From an uncultured Polaribacter sp. (lineage in GTDB: Bacteria > Bacteroidota > Bacteroidia > Flavobacteriales > Flavobacteriaceae): a stretch of DNA of 64,000 nucleotides. This document shows positions 26,887 through 35,186 of this stretch, piece by piece. Position 1 is the first letter of the stretch; each line of letters starts with the position of its first letter. The position numbers were made by a program, and so were the translations under genes. A model generated the notes under the pieces. It had not been told where the DNA came from and made no database searches. It saw nothing but the letters and a program-made list of their open reading frames with translations. The stretch lies in NCBI RefSeq assembly GCF_947496195.1, contig NZ_CANMBY010000001.1:992001-1056000 (forward strand). Direction: 5' to 3'.

Positions 26887-29373
26887 ATGAAAAACAAAAC
26901 TATCTACTTGCAATTATTATTAGTGCTTTGTTCATTAAATTTCTTTGCTCAAAAATTAGAACGCCCATTTATTTTAGTAAAAAACGCTGAGAGATCAGAA
27001 ATTTTAAAGAAAATAGATTCCATACCTTGGGCAAAACAGATTTATTCAGATCTAAAAAAAAGTACAGACAAACAGGTTCTTAAATTTTATCAGAATCCAA
27101 AATCCTATCTTAAAAATTTACCTTTCAATTGGTCTAAAGCTGAAGCCAATCAGTTTCCTCCTTTTTTAAAAACAGATCATATAGAAAATGGGAAACACAG
27201 AAATTTAGACAATGCCACTGAAAAAGAATGGAAACCTGCAGCACTTTTAATAGAATATTTACAAGTTGCTTTGGATTGTGGGTATCTATATTACATCACA
27301 CAAGAAGAAAAATACGCCTATGTAGCCAGTAGTATTTTGTATTCTTTCACAAAATCTGTTCAGAAATCAAAAATGTCTTCATGGAAAGGAAGAGGTGGTT
27401 TACTTTTTCCTTATGATGGTTTTAGGGAAGTTCGTGTAATTGGCTACAGGCTGCCATTAATTTATGATTTTGTTGCTTCCTACTTAAAAAATGAAGGAAA
27501 AGTTTTTGATATTATTAAAAATCAAAAAGTAAATTTTCCATTAAAAGAAGCTCAAAATGTTTTTAAAACCTATGCCAATATCACTGTAAATTATGGGCAA
27601 ACAGGATCAAATCATTCTGTATTAGAATCGCCAAGTTTGGTGTATAATGCACTGGCTATGGATGATGCTAAAGAACGTGAAAAATGGTTGTCTTATTTTT
27701 TATCAAAAAGCACTAAAAATCAAGATGCTTTGCCAATTATGGCGAAAAATTATAAAAATCAAGGTGATATTTGGCCAGAAACTTCACAGTATTTAAATCA
27801 TTCTACAGAAATTTTAACCAAGTTGTTATTGGTAATTAATAAATACAATCCTTCTTTAAAATTAGGAGCTAAATATCCAAATATATTATTTGCATTACCA
27901 AGGTTGGATGATTTGGTATATCCAAATTACGAAATTATACGTTGGGGAGATGGTCATAGAAGACAACATGGTTCTTATCAAGCTTACGAAAATGCCTATG
28001 TTTTGGCGAAGATGGATAGCCTAAAGTATTTACAAAATAAATTTGCGCCATTGTTAAAATATGTACGAGATAAAGGAAAATATTCAAGAAAAAATATAGA
28101 AGCTTTATTTTGGTATGATGATGCCATTTATGGAGAATCCAACAAAATTAAGTTGCCAAGAACAGATAGGGTTTATCATGCAGGCATTGTGTTGCAAAGA
28201 AACTTAAGTACAACCAACAAACCTAAAGATGGATTAATGGGTTTTGTTGGTGGAGCTCATATGGTACATGGTCATGCAGAAGGTATGAATATTGAGTTGT
28301 ATGGAGAAGGACAAGTTTTAGGTGTAGATCATGGTCGAAAAAAATATGGTAAAGATTTACATGAAAACTATTCCAGAATTTTTGCGGCTCACAATACAGT
28401 TATTGTTAACGGAAGTTCACAAGGTGAAGGTGGTTGGGTGAATTTGGGAATCAATTCTGTTCAGCTAATTGCAATGGAACCTAAAGTTAGAACTGAAGCA
28501 ATATCTCCCAATCATTCATTTAGTCAAACAAGTTTTATAGATGATAAAGGTAATAAAGCAGAAGCTACTCAAGAACGTACTTTAGGTTTAATCAGAACTT
28601 CGCCAACAACAGGCTATTATGTGGATGTCTTTCGTTCTAAATCTAAACTTCTTAATGAGTTTCACGACTATTTATATCACAATATAGGTGATAAATTGGT
28701 GTTTGAGAATAAAGATTTAAATCTTACAAAAACTCCAAATCGATATATGGCAAATGCCAATAAAAAGTGGATACATAACAAAAGGTACAGAAATCCTGGA
28801 TGGCATTTCTTTAAAGATGTGCACACTTCTAAGACCTATAAAAAAGACGTAGTTGCAACTTTTCACACAAAAAAAATAAAAGGAGGTGCTGTCTTTATGC
28901 AGTTGCATATACCAGGTTTTGAAGATAGAGTATATACAAAAGTAAATGCACCAATAACTTTTGAATCTCCAAAACCGTATCATAAATTACCAACACCAAC
29001 TTTGGTAATTCGAAAAAAAGGAGAAGCTTGGGAAAATCCATTTGTTGTGGTTTATGAACCTTATCATAAAAAGGAAAAAGCATCAATTCAATCTGTTCAA
29101 AAACTAGAACAAGATGGCATTTATAAAGGATTAAAAATAGTGAGTAAAACTCCAAAAGAACAATTAATTCAATATGTAATTACACAATCTAAAGACCAAG
29201 TCTTTAAAAATGAAAATATTTATTTTAAAGGTTCTTATGCAGTTATCACTTTAAATAAAATGAATGTTCTTCAGAGTATTTATATTGGAGAAGGAGAGAA
29301 GTTAGTTTTTAAAAACGAAGAAGTAAATACCAACAAATCCAAATCTTTTTTTAAATCGTATGATAAAAAATAG
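26887..29373 (+). CDS. Heparinase II/III-family polysaccharide lyase, exported
   Basis: A signal peptide ending NFFAQ (1-22) precedes an alpha-helical toroid domain (~30-420) and a beta-sandwich domain (~430-828), the layout of heparinase II/III-type lyases (PL12, PL15, PL17, PL21 and relatives). Family signs are FPYDGFREVRVIGYR, the NYGQTGSNHSVLESP segment with Asn/His of the active site, DIWPETSQYLNHS, IRWGDGHRR, and HMVHGHAEGMNIELYGEGQ with GVDHG at the start of the sandwich. Such enzymes cleave next to uronic acids by beta-elimination. It follows a sulfatase by 41 bp and overlaps the next gene by 14 bp. With the PL25-type enzyme and the alginate-lyase-fold protein it makes three putative uronate-directed lyases in the locus. 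The exact PL family is not assigned. Confidence 0.87.
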   Translation: MKNKTIYLQLLLVLCSLNFFAQKLERPFILVKNAERSEILKKIDSIPWAKQIYSDLKKSTDKQVLKFYQNPKSYLKNLPFNWSKAEANQFPPFLKTDHIENGKHRNLDNATEKEWKPAALLIEYLQVALDCGYLYYITQEEKYAYVASSILYSFTKSVQKSKMSSWKGRGGLLFPYDGFREVRVIGYRLPLIYDFVASYLKNEGKVFDIIKNQKVNFPLKEAQNVFKTYANITVNYGQTGSNHSVLESPSLVYNALAMDDAKEREKWLSYFLSKSTKNQDALPIMAKNYKNQGDIWPETSQYLNHSTEILTKLLLVINKYNPSLKLGAKYPNILFALPRLDDLVYPNYEIIRWGDGHRRQHGSYQAYENAYVLAKMDSLKYLQNKFAPLLKYVRDKGKYSRKNIEALFWYDDAIYGESNKIKLPRTDRVYHAGIVLQRNLSTTNKPKDGLMGFVGGAHMVHGHAEGMNIELYGEGQVLGVDHGRKKYGKDLHENYSRIFAAHNTVIVNGSSQGEGGWVNLGINSVQLIAMEPKVRTEAISPNHSFSQTSFIDDKGNKAEATQERTLGLIRTSPTTGYYVDVFRSKSKLLNEFHDYLYHNIGDKLVFENKDLNLTKTPNRYMANANKKWIHNKRYRNPGWHFFKDVHTSKTYKKDVVATFHTKKIKGGAVFMQLHIPGFEDRVYTKVNAPITFESPKPYHKLPTPTLVIRKKGEAWENPFVVVYEPYHKKEKASIQSVQKLEQDGIYKGLKIVSKTPKEQLIQYVITQSKDQVFKNENIYFKGSYAVITLNKMNVLQSIYIGEGEKLVFKNEEVNTNKSKSFFKSYDKK

Positions 29374-30490
29374 CATTCTTTTTTTAATTACTATTCTTTT
29401 TTTCTGTGGATGTAAGACAAACTCTAAAGAAAATAAAACATTGCTTTTTGTAGGAAGTTTTACAGATAAAAAACCAGGAGAAGGAATCCATATTTATGAG
29501 TTTAATGAAGAAACAGGAAACGCTATTTTGAAGTTTACCTTAAATAGTATTACAAATACATCATTTCAAAAATTATCATCAAATGGTAAGTTTTTATATT
29601 CTGTGGTAGATAGCCAAATGAAATATAATGGGAAAATAGCTGCTTTTAAAGTTGATATAAATAGTGTTAAAATTGATTTACTAAATGTGCAAGATTGTGG
29701 AGGTGTAAATCCTGCCCATTTAGCAATTGATAAAACAGGAAAGTATCTTACAAATTCAAATTATTCAGATGGTAGTTTAAGTCTTTTTAGAATAAATTCT
29801 AATGGTAGTTTAAGTAAAAACCTACAAACTTTAAAATTTAAAGATAGTAGTATTATAAAAAGTAGTCAAAAATCTTCTCATATTCATTCTTCAAATTTTT
29901 CTCCAAATAATAAGTATTTATTTGCTCACGATTTAGGAGCTGATAAAATTAGAAAATTCACGTTTAATACATCTGAGGAAAAATTAAAGAATCTTCAAGA
30001 AATAAGAGTAAAACCAGGAAGTGGTCCAAGACATTTTACATTTCATCCAAATGGTAGATTTGGATATGGAATTAATGAGTTAAGTGGTACTATTGATGCT
30101 TATCAATATAAAAACGGTAACTTAATTTGGATTGAAGATTACCAAACCTATCAACAAAAACAAAATATTTATAGAGCAGCAGATATACATATTTCTGCTG
30201 ATGGTAATTTTTTATACGTTTCTAATCGTGAGCCGAAAGAAAACAGTATTGTTGTTTTTGTTATTAATAAAGAAAATGGAAAACTACAACTTATAGAACA
30301 TAAAGATACAGGAGGAATTCACCCTAGAAATTTTGCAATTTCACCATCTGAAAAATTCTTGTTAGTGGCAAATCAGTTTAGTAATAACATCGTGATTTTT
30401 AAAAGAGATTTAAAATCTGGTAGGTTAACGAAATTAACAAATCAGATTATAGTGAATAGTCCTTCAAGTCTACAGCTATATTCTTATTAG
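29360..30490 (+). CDS. Lactonase-family seven-bladed propeller lipoprotein (Pgl-like)
   Basis: The protein has a lipoprotein signal peptide (FFCGC, Cys18) and then the lactonase propeller seen in YbhE/6-phosphogluconolactonase-like proteins (PF10282): FVGSFTD, NPAHLAIDKTGKYL, HSSNFSPNNKYLFAHDLG, GSGPRHFTFHPNGRFGY, ISADGNFLYVSNRE and HPRNFAISPSEKFLLVANQ. Family members hydrolyse sugar lactones, but this copy should be outside the cytoplasm, where 6-phosphogluconolactone does not occur. It may open an aldonolactone released from the algal glycan, or act only as a binding propeller. The gene overlaps the lyase gene by 14 bp and ends operon B, tail to tail with the regulator at 30492. Confidence 0.85.
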   Translation: MIKNSILFLITILFFCGCKTNSKENKTLLFVGSFTDKKPGEGIHIYEFNEETGNAILKFTLNSITNTSFQKLSSNGKFLYSVVDSQMKYNGKIAAFKVDINSVKIDLLNVQDCGGVNPAHLAIDKTGKYLTNSNYSDGSLSLFRINSNGSLSKNLQTLKFKDSSIIKSSQKSSHIHSSNFSPNNKYLFAHDLGADKIRKFTFNTSEEKLKNLQEIRVKPGSGPRHFTFHPNGRFGYGINELSGTIDAYQYKNGNLIWIEDYQTYQQKQNIYRAADIHISADGNFLYVSNREPKENSIVVFVINKENGKLQLIEHKDTGGIHPRNFAISPSEKFLLVANQFSNNIVIFKRDLKSGRLTKLTNQIIVNSPSSLQLYSY

Positions 30491-30491
30491 G

Positions 30492-31538
30492 TTATAAAGA
30501 ATCTCTGATTATTAAATTAAAAGGAACTTTTAGAGATTGTTTTTTAGTATTCAAAATAATATCAGCTACGGTTTCACCCATTACTTTAAAATTTGTAGAC
30601 ATTACAGTAATTCCTAATAACTCTTTTAGAGGAGTGTCATTGTATGATATTATTCCAATATCATAGCCTAATTTAAACTCATCTTCTCGAACTCGTTTTA
30701 CTAGATTTACTAAATCAGATTCTTCTATTGTTACAAATAAATCTCCACTTTTTAATATAAAATCATCGTAAATCTTATCAATAATTTCAAAATCTAGATT
30801 ATTGTGAACACAAAATTTTCTAAATCCGTGCAAAATTCTTCTAGGATAAGGATATACGGATTTATCAGGATAAACTAAAAAGACTTTTTCATATTTTTGA
30901 ATTTTACCTAGACCTTCTGTTAACGATTCATATATATCATTTTCAAAATCTTGATAAACTTCACCTAATGCATTGTTAATTTTATTTTTTATATTATCTA
31001 AAATAATTAATTTATTTTTAGGAATTTCATTTAAAACTGAAGCAGCTTTTTCAGTTAATGTTATATGGGTTAGTTTACTCGTTTTAAAATGGGGCATTAT
31101 TATAAAATAATCATAAGCAGATTTGTTTTTTTCTAATAAATTTGAAAATAAAGTTTCATCACAATGATAAACATGAAGATCTGTATGAGTGTTGGCACCA
31201 ATTCTGTTAATAAAGTGATTATATATTCTTAGTTTATAATTACTTAACTTATTAATTAAAAATAAAATATTTGTTTTAGAGATTAATTTTGTTCTAGATA
31301 TATAAAAACCTTTACCTCTTATAGAAGTAATTATATTTCTTTCTTTTAATATTCCATAAGCTTTTTCAACCGTGTCTCGAGATAAATAAAACTCTTCACT
31401 AAACCGATTAATAGATGGTATCTTTTCATTCATTTTTAAATTACCCACTGATATATTATATATTATAGAATCTACAATTTGTTGATATTTGGGTATTCTT
31501 GAGTTTTCGTCTATATTTATGAACTTGAACATTTCCAT
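30492..31538 (-). CDS. GntR-type transcriptional regulator with LacI-like sensor domain
   Basis: Residues ~5-75 form a GntR winged helix (SRIPKYQQIVDSIIYNI, MNEKIPSINRFSEEF, LSRDTVEKAYGILKE, GKGFYI); the remaining ~270 residues resemble a LacI-type sugar-sensing domain. The longest open frame would start with TTG at 31574, but that overlaps a possible -7 box, so ATG 31538 (348 residues) is preferred; ATG 31532 is also possible. It is divergent from the rhamnose operon, with a 162-bp intergenic region holding the shared element at 31628. It is the full-length paralogue of the truncated regulator at the window start. Likely effector: L-rhamnose, rhamnulose or a phosphate ester, by context only. 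Confidence 0.92.
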   Translation of the reverse strand: MEMFKFINIDENSRIPKYQQIVDSIIYNISVGNLKMNEKIPSINRFSEEFYLSRDTVEKAYGILKERNIITSIRGKGFYISRTKLISKTNILFLINKLSNYKLRIYNHFINRIGANTHTDLHVYHCDETLFSNLLEKNKSAYDYFIIMPHFKTSKLTHITLTEKAASVLNEIPKNKLIILDNIKNKINNALGEVYQDFENDIYESLTEGLGKIQKYEKVFLVYPDKSVYPYPRRILHGFRKFCVHNNLDFEIIDKIYDDFILKSGDLFVTIEESDLVNLVKRVREDEFKLGYDIGIISYNDTPLKELLGITVMSTNFKVMGETVADIILNTKKQSLKVPFNLIIRDSL

Positions 31539-31571
31539 AAAAGATAATTTCTGGTTTTGATTAGGTAAATG

Positions 31572-31578
31572 CAAAGTA
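31572..31578 (-). promoter_or_regulatory. Possible -7 box for the GntR gene
   Basis: Read on the minus strand this is TACTTTG followed by C, the same variant as at 19666. It lies about 34 bp before the preferred ATG at 31538. No TTG sits at the ideal -33 spacing; a TTTG is 24 bp upstream. Confidence 0.35.
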
Positions 31579-31627
31579 CAAAAATTAAAATTTTTTTAAG
31601 GACAAACAATTTTTTAATTTTCAACTT

Positions 31628-31648
31628 TATACGGTATAGTACAGGATA
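31628..31648 (+). promoter_or_regulatory. Shared 21-bp regulatory element, copy 2 (rhamnose operon)
   Basis: TATAC, GGTATAG, TACAGGATA. It is identical to the copy at 39049-39069, and the identity extends two bases further upstream. It can be read as two direct repeats, TACGGTATA and TACAGGATA, 7 of 9 bases alike and 10 bp apart. The element lies between the divergent GntR and rhamnose genes. Confidence 0.82.
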
Positions 31649-31668
31649 CGTTTACCTTGATGTAAAAT

Positions 31669-31676
31669 TATATTTG
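31669..31676 (+). promoter_or_regulatory. Predicted -7 box of the rhamnose operon promoter
   Basis: TATATTTG fits TAnnTTTG exactly and lies 24 bp before the start codon. The usual -33 TTG is absent; the end of the shared element occupies that position. Confidence 0.7.
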
Positions 31677-31700
31677 AACTAAATTACTATAAACTACAAT

Positions 31701-33806
31701 ATGGAAAATATAACCAAGACATTTAAATACGTAGATTACTTATGGGATGAAGCTAAAGCAGCTTCTTTTGGAGATAATCAGGTAGAATTATTTTTATATC
31801 GTTCAAATATTTTAGGAGCAGATTTAAGAATTACAAACTACGGAGGAGGTAATACAAGTTGTAAAACTATTGAAAAAGATCCTCTTACAAACGAAGAAGT
31901 TGAAGTAATGTGGGTAAAAGGCTCTGGTGGAGACATTGGTACTTTAACACGTTCTGGAATTGCAGGATTATACACAGGTAGGTTAAGAGATTTAAAAAAT
32001 GTCTATCAAGGTTTACATGATGAAGATAGAATGGTGGGTTTATTCAACCATTGTATTTACGATTTAGATAGTAAGGCACCATCAATTGATACTCCTTTGC
32101 ACGGTTTATTACCTTTTGCACATATAGATCATTTGCATCCAGATGCTTTAATTGCAGTTGCTGCAGCAAAAGATAGTGAGCAAGTAACTAAAGAAATTTG
32201 GGGAGATACTATGGGATGGGTTCCTTGGCAAAAACCAGGGTTCGATTTAGGTTTGCAGTTAGAAAAATGTTTAGCTGATAATCCAGGAATTAGAGGAATC
32301 GTATTAGGAAGTCATGGTTTATTTACTTGGGGAGATACTTCTTACGAGTGTTATATGAATAGTTTAGAGGTTATAGAAATGGCTTCTGAATATATAGAGC
32401 AAAAATTAAAAGAGCAAGGCGAAGTTTTTGGTGGACAAAAAGTGGAAAGCTTGCCAAAAGAAGAGCGTTTAGAAAAAGCAGCACAATTAATGCCTTTATT
32501 AAGAGGTTTGTGTTCTTCTGAAAATAGAATGATTGGTCATTTTTCTGATACTGATGTTGTAATGCAATACATCAATAGTAACGATTTAGAAAGATTAGCG
32601 CCAATGGGTACATCTTGTCCAGATCATTTCTTAAGAACCAAAATTCAACCTTTAGTTTTAACTCTAGATAAAAATGAAGATTTATCTGATGCAGATGCTG
32701 TAAAGGCAAAATTAGAACCTGCTTTTGAAGCATACAGACAAGAATATGCTGATTATTATAATACTTGTAAAAAAGATAATAGTCCTGCAATTAGAGATGC
32801 AAATCCAGTAATTATTATATATCCAGGTGTGGGTATGTTTAGTTTTGCTAAAAACAAGCAAACAACTCGTGTGGCAAGTGAATTTTATATCAATGCAATT
32901 AATGTAATGAGAGGTGCAGAAGCAATTACAGAATATACTTCTTTACCAAGACAAGAAGCATTTGATATTGAATATTGGTTGTTAGAAGAGGCAAAATTAC
33001 AACGTATGCCAAAAGAAAAGCCATTATCTAGAAAAGTAGCAGTTGTTACTGGAGCTGGTGGTGGAATTGGTAAAGCGATTGCAGATAAATTAGCAGCAGA
33101 AGGTGCTAATGTGGTATTGACAGATATTAACGAAGAAGCTTTAATCGAAGCAAATGGAACTTATGCAAGAGATGTTTCTGCTTATGCTGTTTGTGATGTA
33201 ACAAGTACTGAGTCAATAGCAAGTGCCTACAAAAAAGCAATCTTAGAATTTGGTGGTGTAGATATGATTGTACACAGTGCAGGATTAGCAATTTCTAAAC
33301 CATTAACAGATACAACAGATAAAGATTGGAACATTTTACAAAGTATTTTAGTAAAAGGTCAATTTGATTTAGCAAAACAATTTGCTTTAATCGTTCGTAA
33401 ACAAGGATTAGGAGGAGATTATATTGCAATTGCAAGTAAAAATGGTTTAGTTGCAGGGCCAAATAATGTAGCTTATGGAACAGCGAAAGCTGCGCAACAA
33501 CATATGGTTCGCCTTTTAGCAGCTGAATTAGCTAAAGATAAAGTGAGAGTAAATACTGTAAATCCTGATGGAGTAATTGTTGGAAGCAAGATATGGGAAG
33601 GAGCTTGGGCAGAAGGTAGAGCTAAAGCTAATGGAATTACTGTAGAAGAATTACCAGCATTTTATGCAAAAAGAAACTTATTAAATGAGATCATTACACC
33701 AGATGATATCGCAAACGGAGTTTTCTCTCTTGTTGGGATATTAGACAAATCAACAGGAAATATAATTAATGTTGATGGTGGCATGGCTAACGCATTTGTA
33801 AGATAA
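31701..33806 (+). CDS. rhaEW: Bifunctional rhamnulose-1-phosphate aldolase / L-lactaldehyde dehydrogenase
   Basis: This cytoplasmic two-domain enzyme cleaves L-rhamnulose-1-phosphate to dihydroxyacetone phosphate and L-lactaldehyde and would oxidise the lactaldehyde to L-lactate. Residues 1-~420 are a class II aldolase domain with TNYGGGNTSCK, the metal-site segment AHIDHLHPDA and LGSHGLFTWG. Residues ~430-701 are a short-chain dehydrogenase with the NAD-binding VVTGAGGGIGKAIA and catalytic Tyr592 and Lys596 in AYGTAKAA. The 701-residue length and fused layout match the RhaEW type (TIGR02632-like). It is the first gene of the rhamnose operon, directly under the shared element and a perfect -7 box. 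The L-lactate dehydrogenase gene in the same operon supports lactate, rather than propanediol, as product. Confidence 0.95.
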   Translation: MENITKTFKYVDYLWDEAKAASFGDNQVELFLYRSNILGADLRITNYGGGNTSCKTIEKDPLTNEEVEVMWVKGSGGDIGTLTRSGIAGLYTGRLRDLKNVYQGLHDEDRMVGLFNHCIYDLDSKAPSIDTPLHGLLPFAHIDHLHPDALIAVAAAKDSEQVTKEIWGDTMGWVPWQKPGFDLGLQLEKCLADNPGIRGIVLGSHGLFTWGDTSYECYMNSLEVIEMASEYIEQKLKEQGEVFGGQKVESLPKEERLEKAAQLMPLLRGLCSSENRMIGHFSDTDVVMQYINSNDLERLAPMGTSCPDHFLRTKIQPLVLTLDKNEDLSDADAVKAKLEPAFEAYRQEYADYYNTCKKDNSPAIRDANPVIIIYPGVGMFSFAKNKQTTRVASEFYINAINVMRGAEAITEYTSLPRQEAFDIEYWLLEEAKLQRMPKEKPLSRKVAVVTGAGGGIGKAIADKLAAEGANVVLTDINEEALIEANGTYARDVSAYAVCDVTSTESIASAYKKAILEFGGVDMIVHSAGLAISKPLTDTTDKDWNILQSILVKGQFDLAKQFALIVRKQGLGGDYIAIASKNGLVAGPNNVAYGTAKAAQQHMVRLLAAELAKDKVRVNTVNPDGVIVGSKIWEGAWAEGRAKANGITVEELPAFYAKRNLLNEIITPDDIANGVFSLVGILDKSTGNIINVDGGMANAFVR

Positions 33807-33821
33807 CTATTTAGAAGTATT

Positions 33822-33829
33822 TAAATTTG
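33822..33829 (+). promoter_or_regulatory. Possible internal -7 box before rhaI
   Basis: TAAATTTG fits TAnnTTTG and lies 15 bp past the rhaEW stop codon, before a terminator-like hairpin. A TTTG is 23 bp upstream, longer than ideal spacing. The evidence for a promoter is weak. Confidence 0.3.
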
Positions 33830-33838
33830 AATTATTAT

Positions 33839-33874
33839 AAACTTCTATAGAAATTAATTTTATAGAAGTTTTTT
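33839..33874 (+). terminator. Terminator-like hairpin inside the rhamnose operon
   Basis: A perfect 11-bp stem (33839-33849 with 33861-33871), an 11-base loop and a short T run lie in the 90-bp gap between rhaEW and rhaI. It could end part of the transcripts, or protect the 3' end of the upstream message. Downstream genes clearly belong to the same pathway. Confidence 0.6.
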
Positions 33875-33896
33875 CCTTTATAATTATATAACTAGT

Positions 33897-35177
33897 ATGA
33901 AAATACAAAAAGAACAAATCTTAGATTTTAACAAATCAGGACTAAGCAATCACAAAGAAAACTTTGATTTTTTAGCAAACAAATTATCCAAACAAGGAGC
34001 TGATGTAGACTCAATTGTTTCAAAACTAGCAGGTTTTCAGGTAGCTATACCAAGTTGGGCTTTAGGAGCTGGAGGTACACGTTTTGGGCGTTTTTCTTTT
34101 TATGGAGAACCATCAAACCTTGAACAGAAGATAGAAGATGTAGGTATTTTGCATAGTCTAACACAAACTGCAGGAGCTGTATCTTTACATATTCCTTGGG
34201 ATATTCCTTCTGATTACAATGCTATCAAAGAAAAAGCAAATGCATTAAACATTAAATTTGATTCTGTAAATTCAAACACATTTCAAGATCAAAAAGATGC
34301 ATCAGAATCTTATAAATATGGTTCGTTAAGTAATGTTAGCAAAGCTGTTAGAGAGCAAGCAATTCAACATAATCTAGATGTTATCAATATTGGAGACAAA
34401 TTAGGCTCTAAAAGTTTAACAGTTTGGTTGGCAGATGGTTCTTGTTTTCCAGGTCAAAACAATTTTCAGACTGCTTTCCAAAATACACAAAATAGTCTAG
34501 TAGATATTTATAAAGGTTTACCAAGTGATTGGTCTATGTTAATAGAATATAAACCTTACGAACCTAATTTTTACAGCACTGTAATTCAAGATTGGGGAGC
34601 ATCTTTAATGTTAGCAAATGGCTGTGGAGATAAAGCTTACACTCTAGTAGATTTAGGACATCACTTACCAAATTCTAACATAGAGCAAATTGTATCAATC
34701 TTACAATTAAAGGGTAAACTTGGAGGTTTTCACTTTAATGACAGTAAATATGGTGATGATGATTTAACAGTAGGAAGTATCAAGCCTTATGCACTTTTCT
34801 TGATTTTCAATGAATTGGTATATGGTATGGAGAACAATCCACAGAATCCAGATTTAGCTTGGATGATAGATGCAAGTCATAATGTAAAAGATCCTTTAGA
34901 AGATTTAATCCAATCATTAGAAGCTATTCAAGAAGCGTATGCAAAAGCATTGTTGATTGATCAAAAAGCATTAAAAGCTGCACAATTAGAAAACGACGTT
35001 GTAAAATGTCAAGAAATTTTACAAGGAGCTTATAGAACAGATGTAAGACCATTAATTGAAAAAGCACGTTTAAATTCGGGTGGTGTAATTAGCCCAATAA
35101 ATGCATATAGAAGCCTAAAAGTAAGAGAAGGCTTAATTGCAGAAAGAGGTAAAAACACAATAGCAACTGGTTTATAA
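33897..35177 (+). CDS. rhaI: L-rhamnose isomerase (RhaI type)
   Basis: This metal-dependent TIM-barrel isomerase converts L-rhamnose to L-rhamnulose. The 426 residues follow the RhaI rather than the E. coli RhaA pattern: IPSWALGAGGTRFGRF, HIPWDIPSD, SLTVWLADGS, MLIEYKPYEPNFYS with a metal-site Glu, LVDLGHHLPN with Asp/His, GGFHFNDSKYGDDDL with His/Asp, and WMIDASHNVKDPLED with a C-terminal metal Asp. It has no signal peptide, so it is cytoplasmic. It follows a hairpin 22 bp upstream and is 9 bp before the kinase gene. Some relatives also act on other deoxy- or ketohexoses; rhamnose is favoured because of the operon. Confidence 0.94.
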   Translation: MKIQKEQILDFNKSGLSNHKENFDFLANKLSKQGADVDSIVSKLAGFQVAIPSWALGAGGTRFGRFSFYGEPSNLEQKIEDVGILHSLTQTAGAVSLHIPWDIPSDYNAIKEKANALNIKFDSVNSNTFQDQKDASESYKYGSLSNVSKAVREQAIQHNLDVINIGDKLGSKSLTVWLADGSCFPGQNNFQTAFQNTQNSLVDIYKGLPSDWSMLIEYKPYEPNFYSTVIQDWGASLMLANGCGDKAYTLVDLGHHLPNSNIEQIVSILQLKGKLGGFHFNDSKYGDDDLTVGSIKPYALFLIFNELVYGMENNPQNPDLAWMIDASHNVKDPLEDLIQSLEAIQEAYAKALLIDQKALKAAQLENDVVKCQEILQGAYRTDVRPLIEKARLNSGGVISPINAYRSLKVREGLIAERGKNTIATGL

Positions 35178-35186
35178 AAATCCATT

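Noticed and set aside
31539..31574. TTG start at 31574 for the minus-strand GntR regulator
   Set aside because: It overlaps a possible -7 box and adds 12 residues with no similarity to GntR N-termini. ATG 31538 or 31532 fits better.
31628..31638. Palindrome TATAC-G-GTATA as the regulator's core site
   Set aside because: It occurs only in the copies at 31628 and 39049. The copies at 5107 and 19625 keep the outer blocks and the spacing but not the palindrome.
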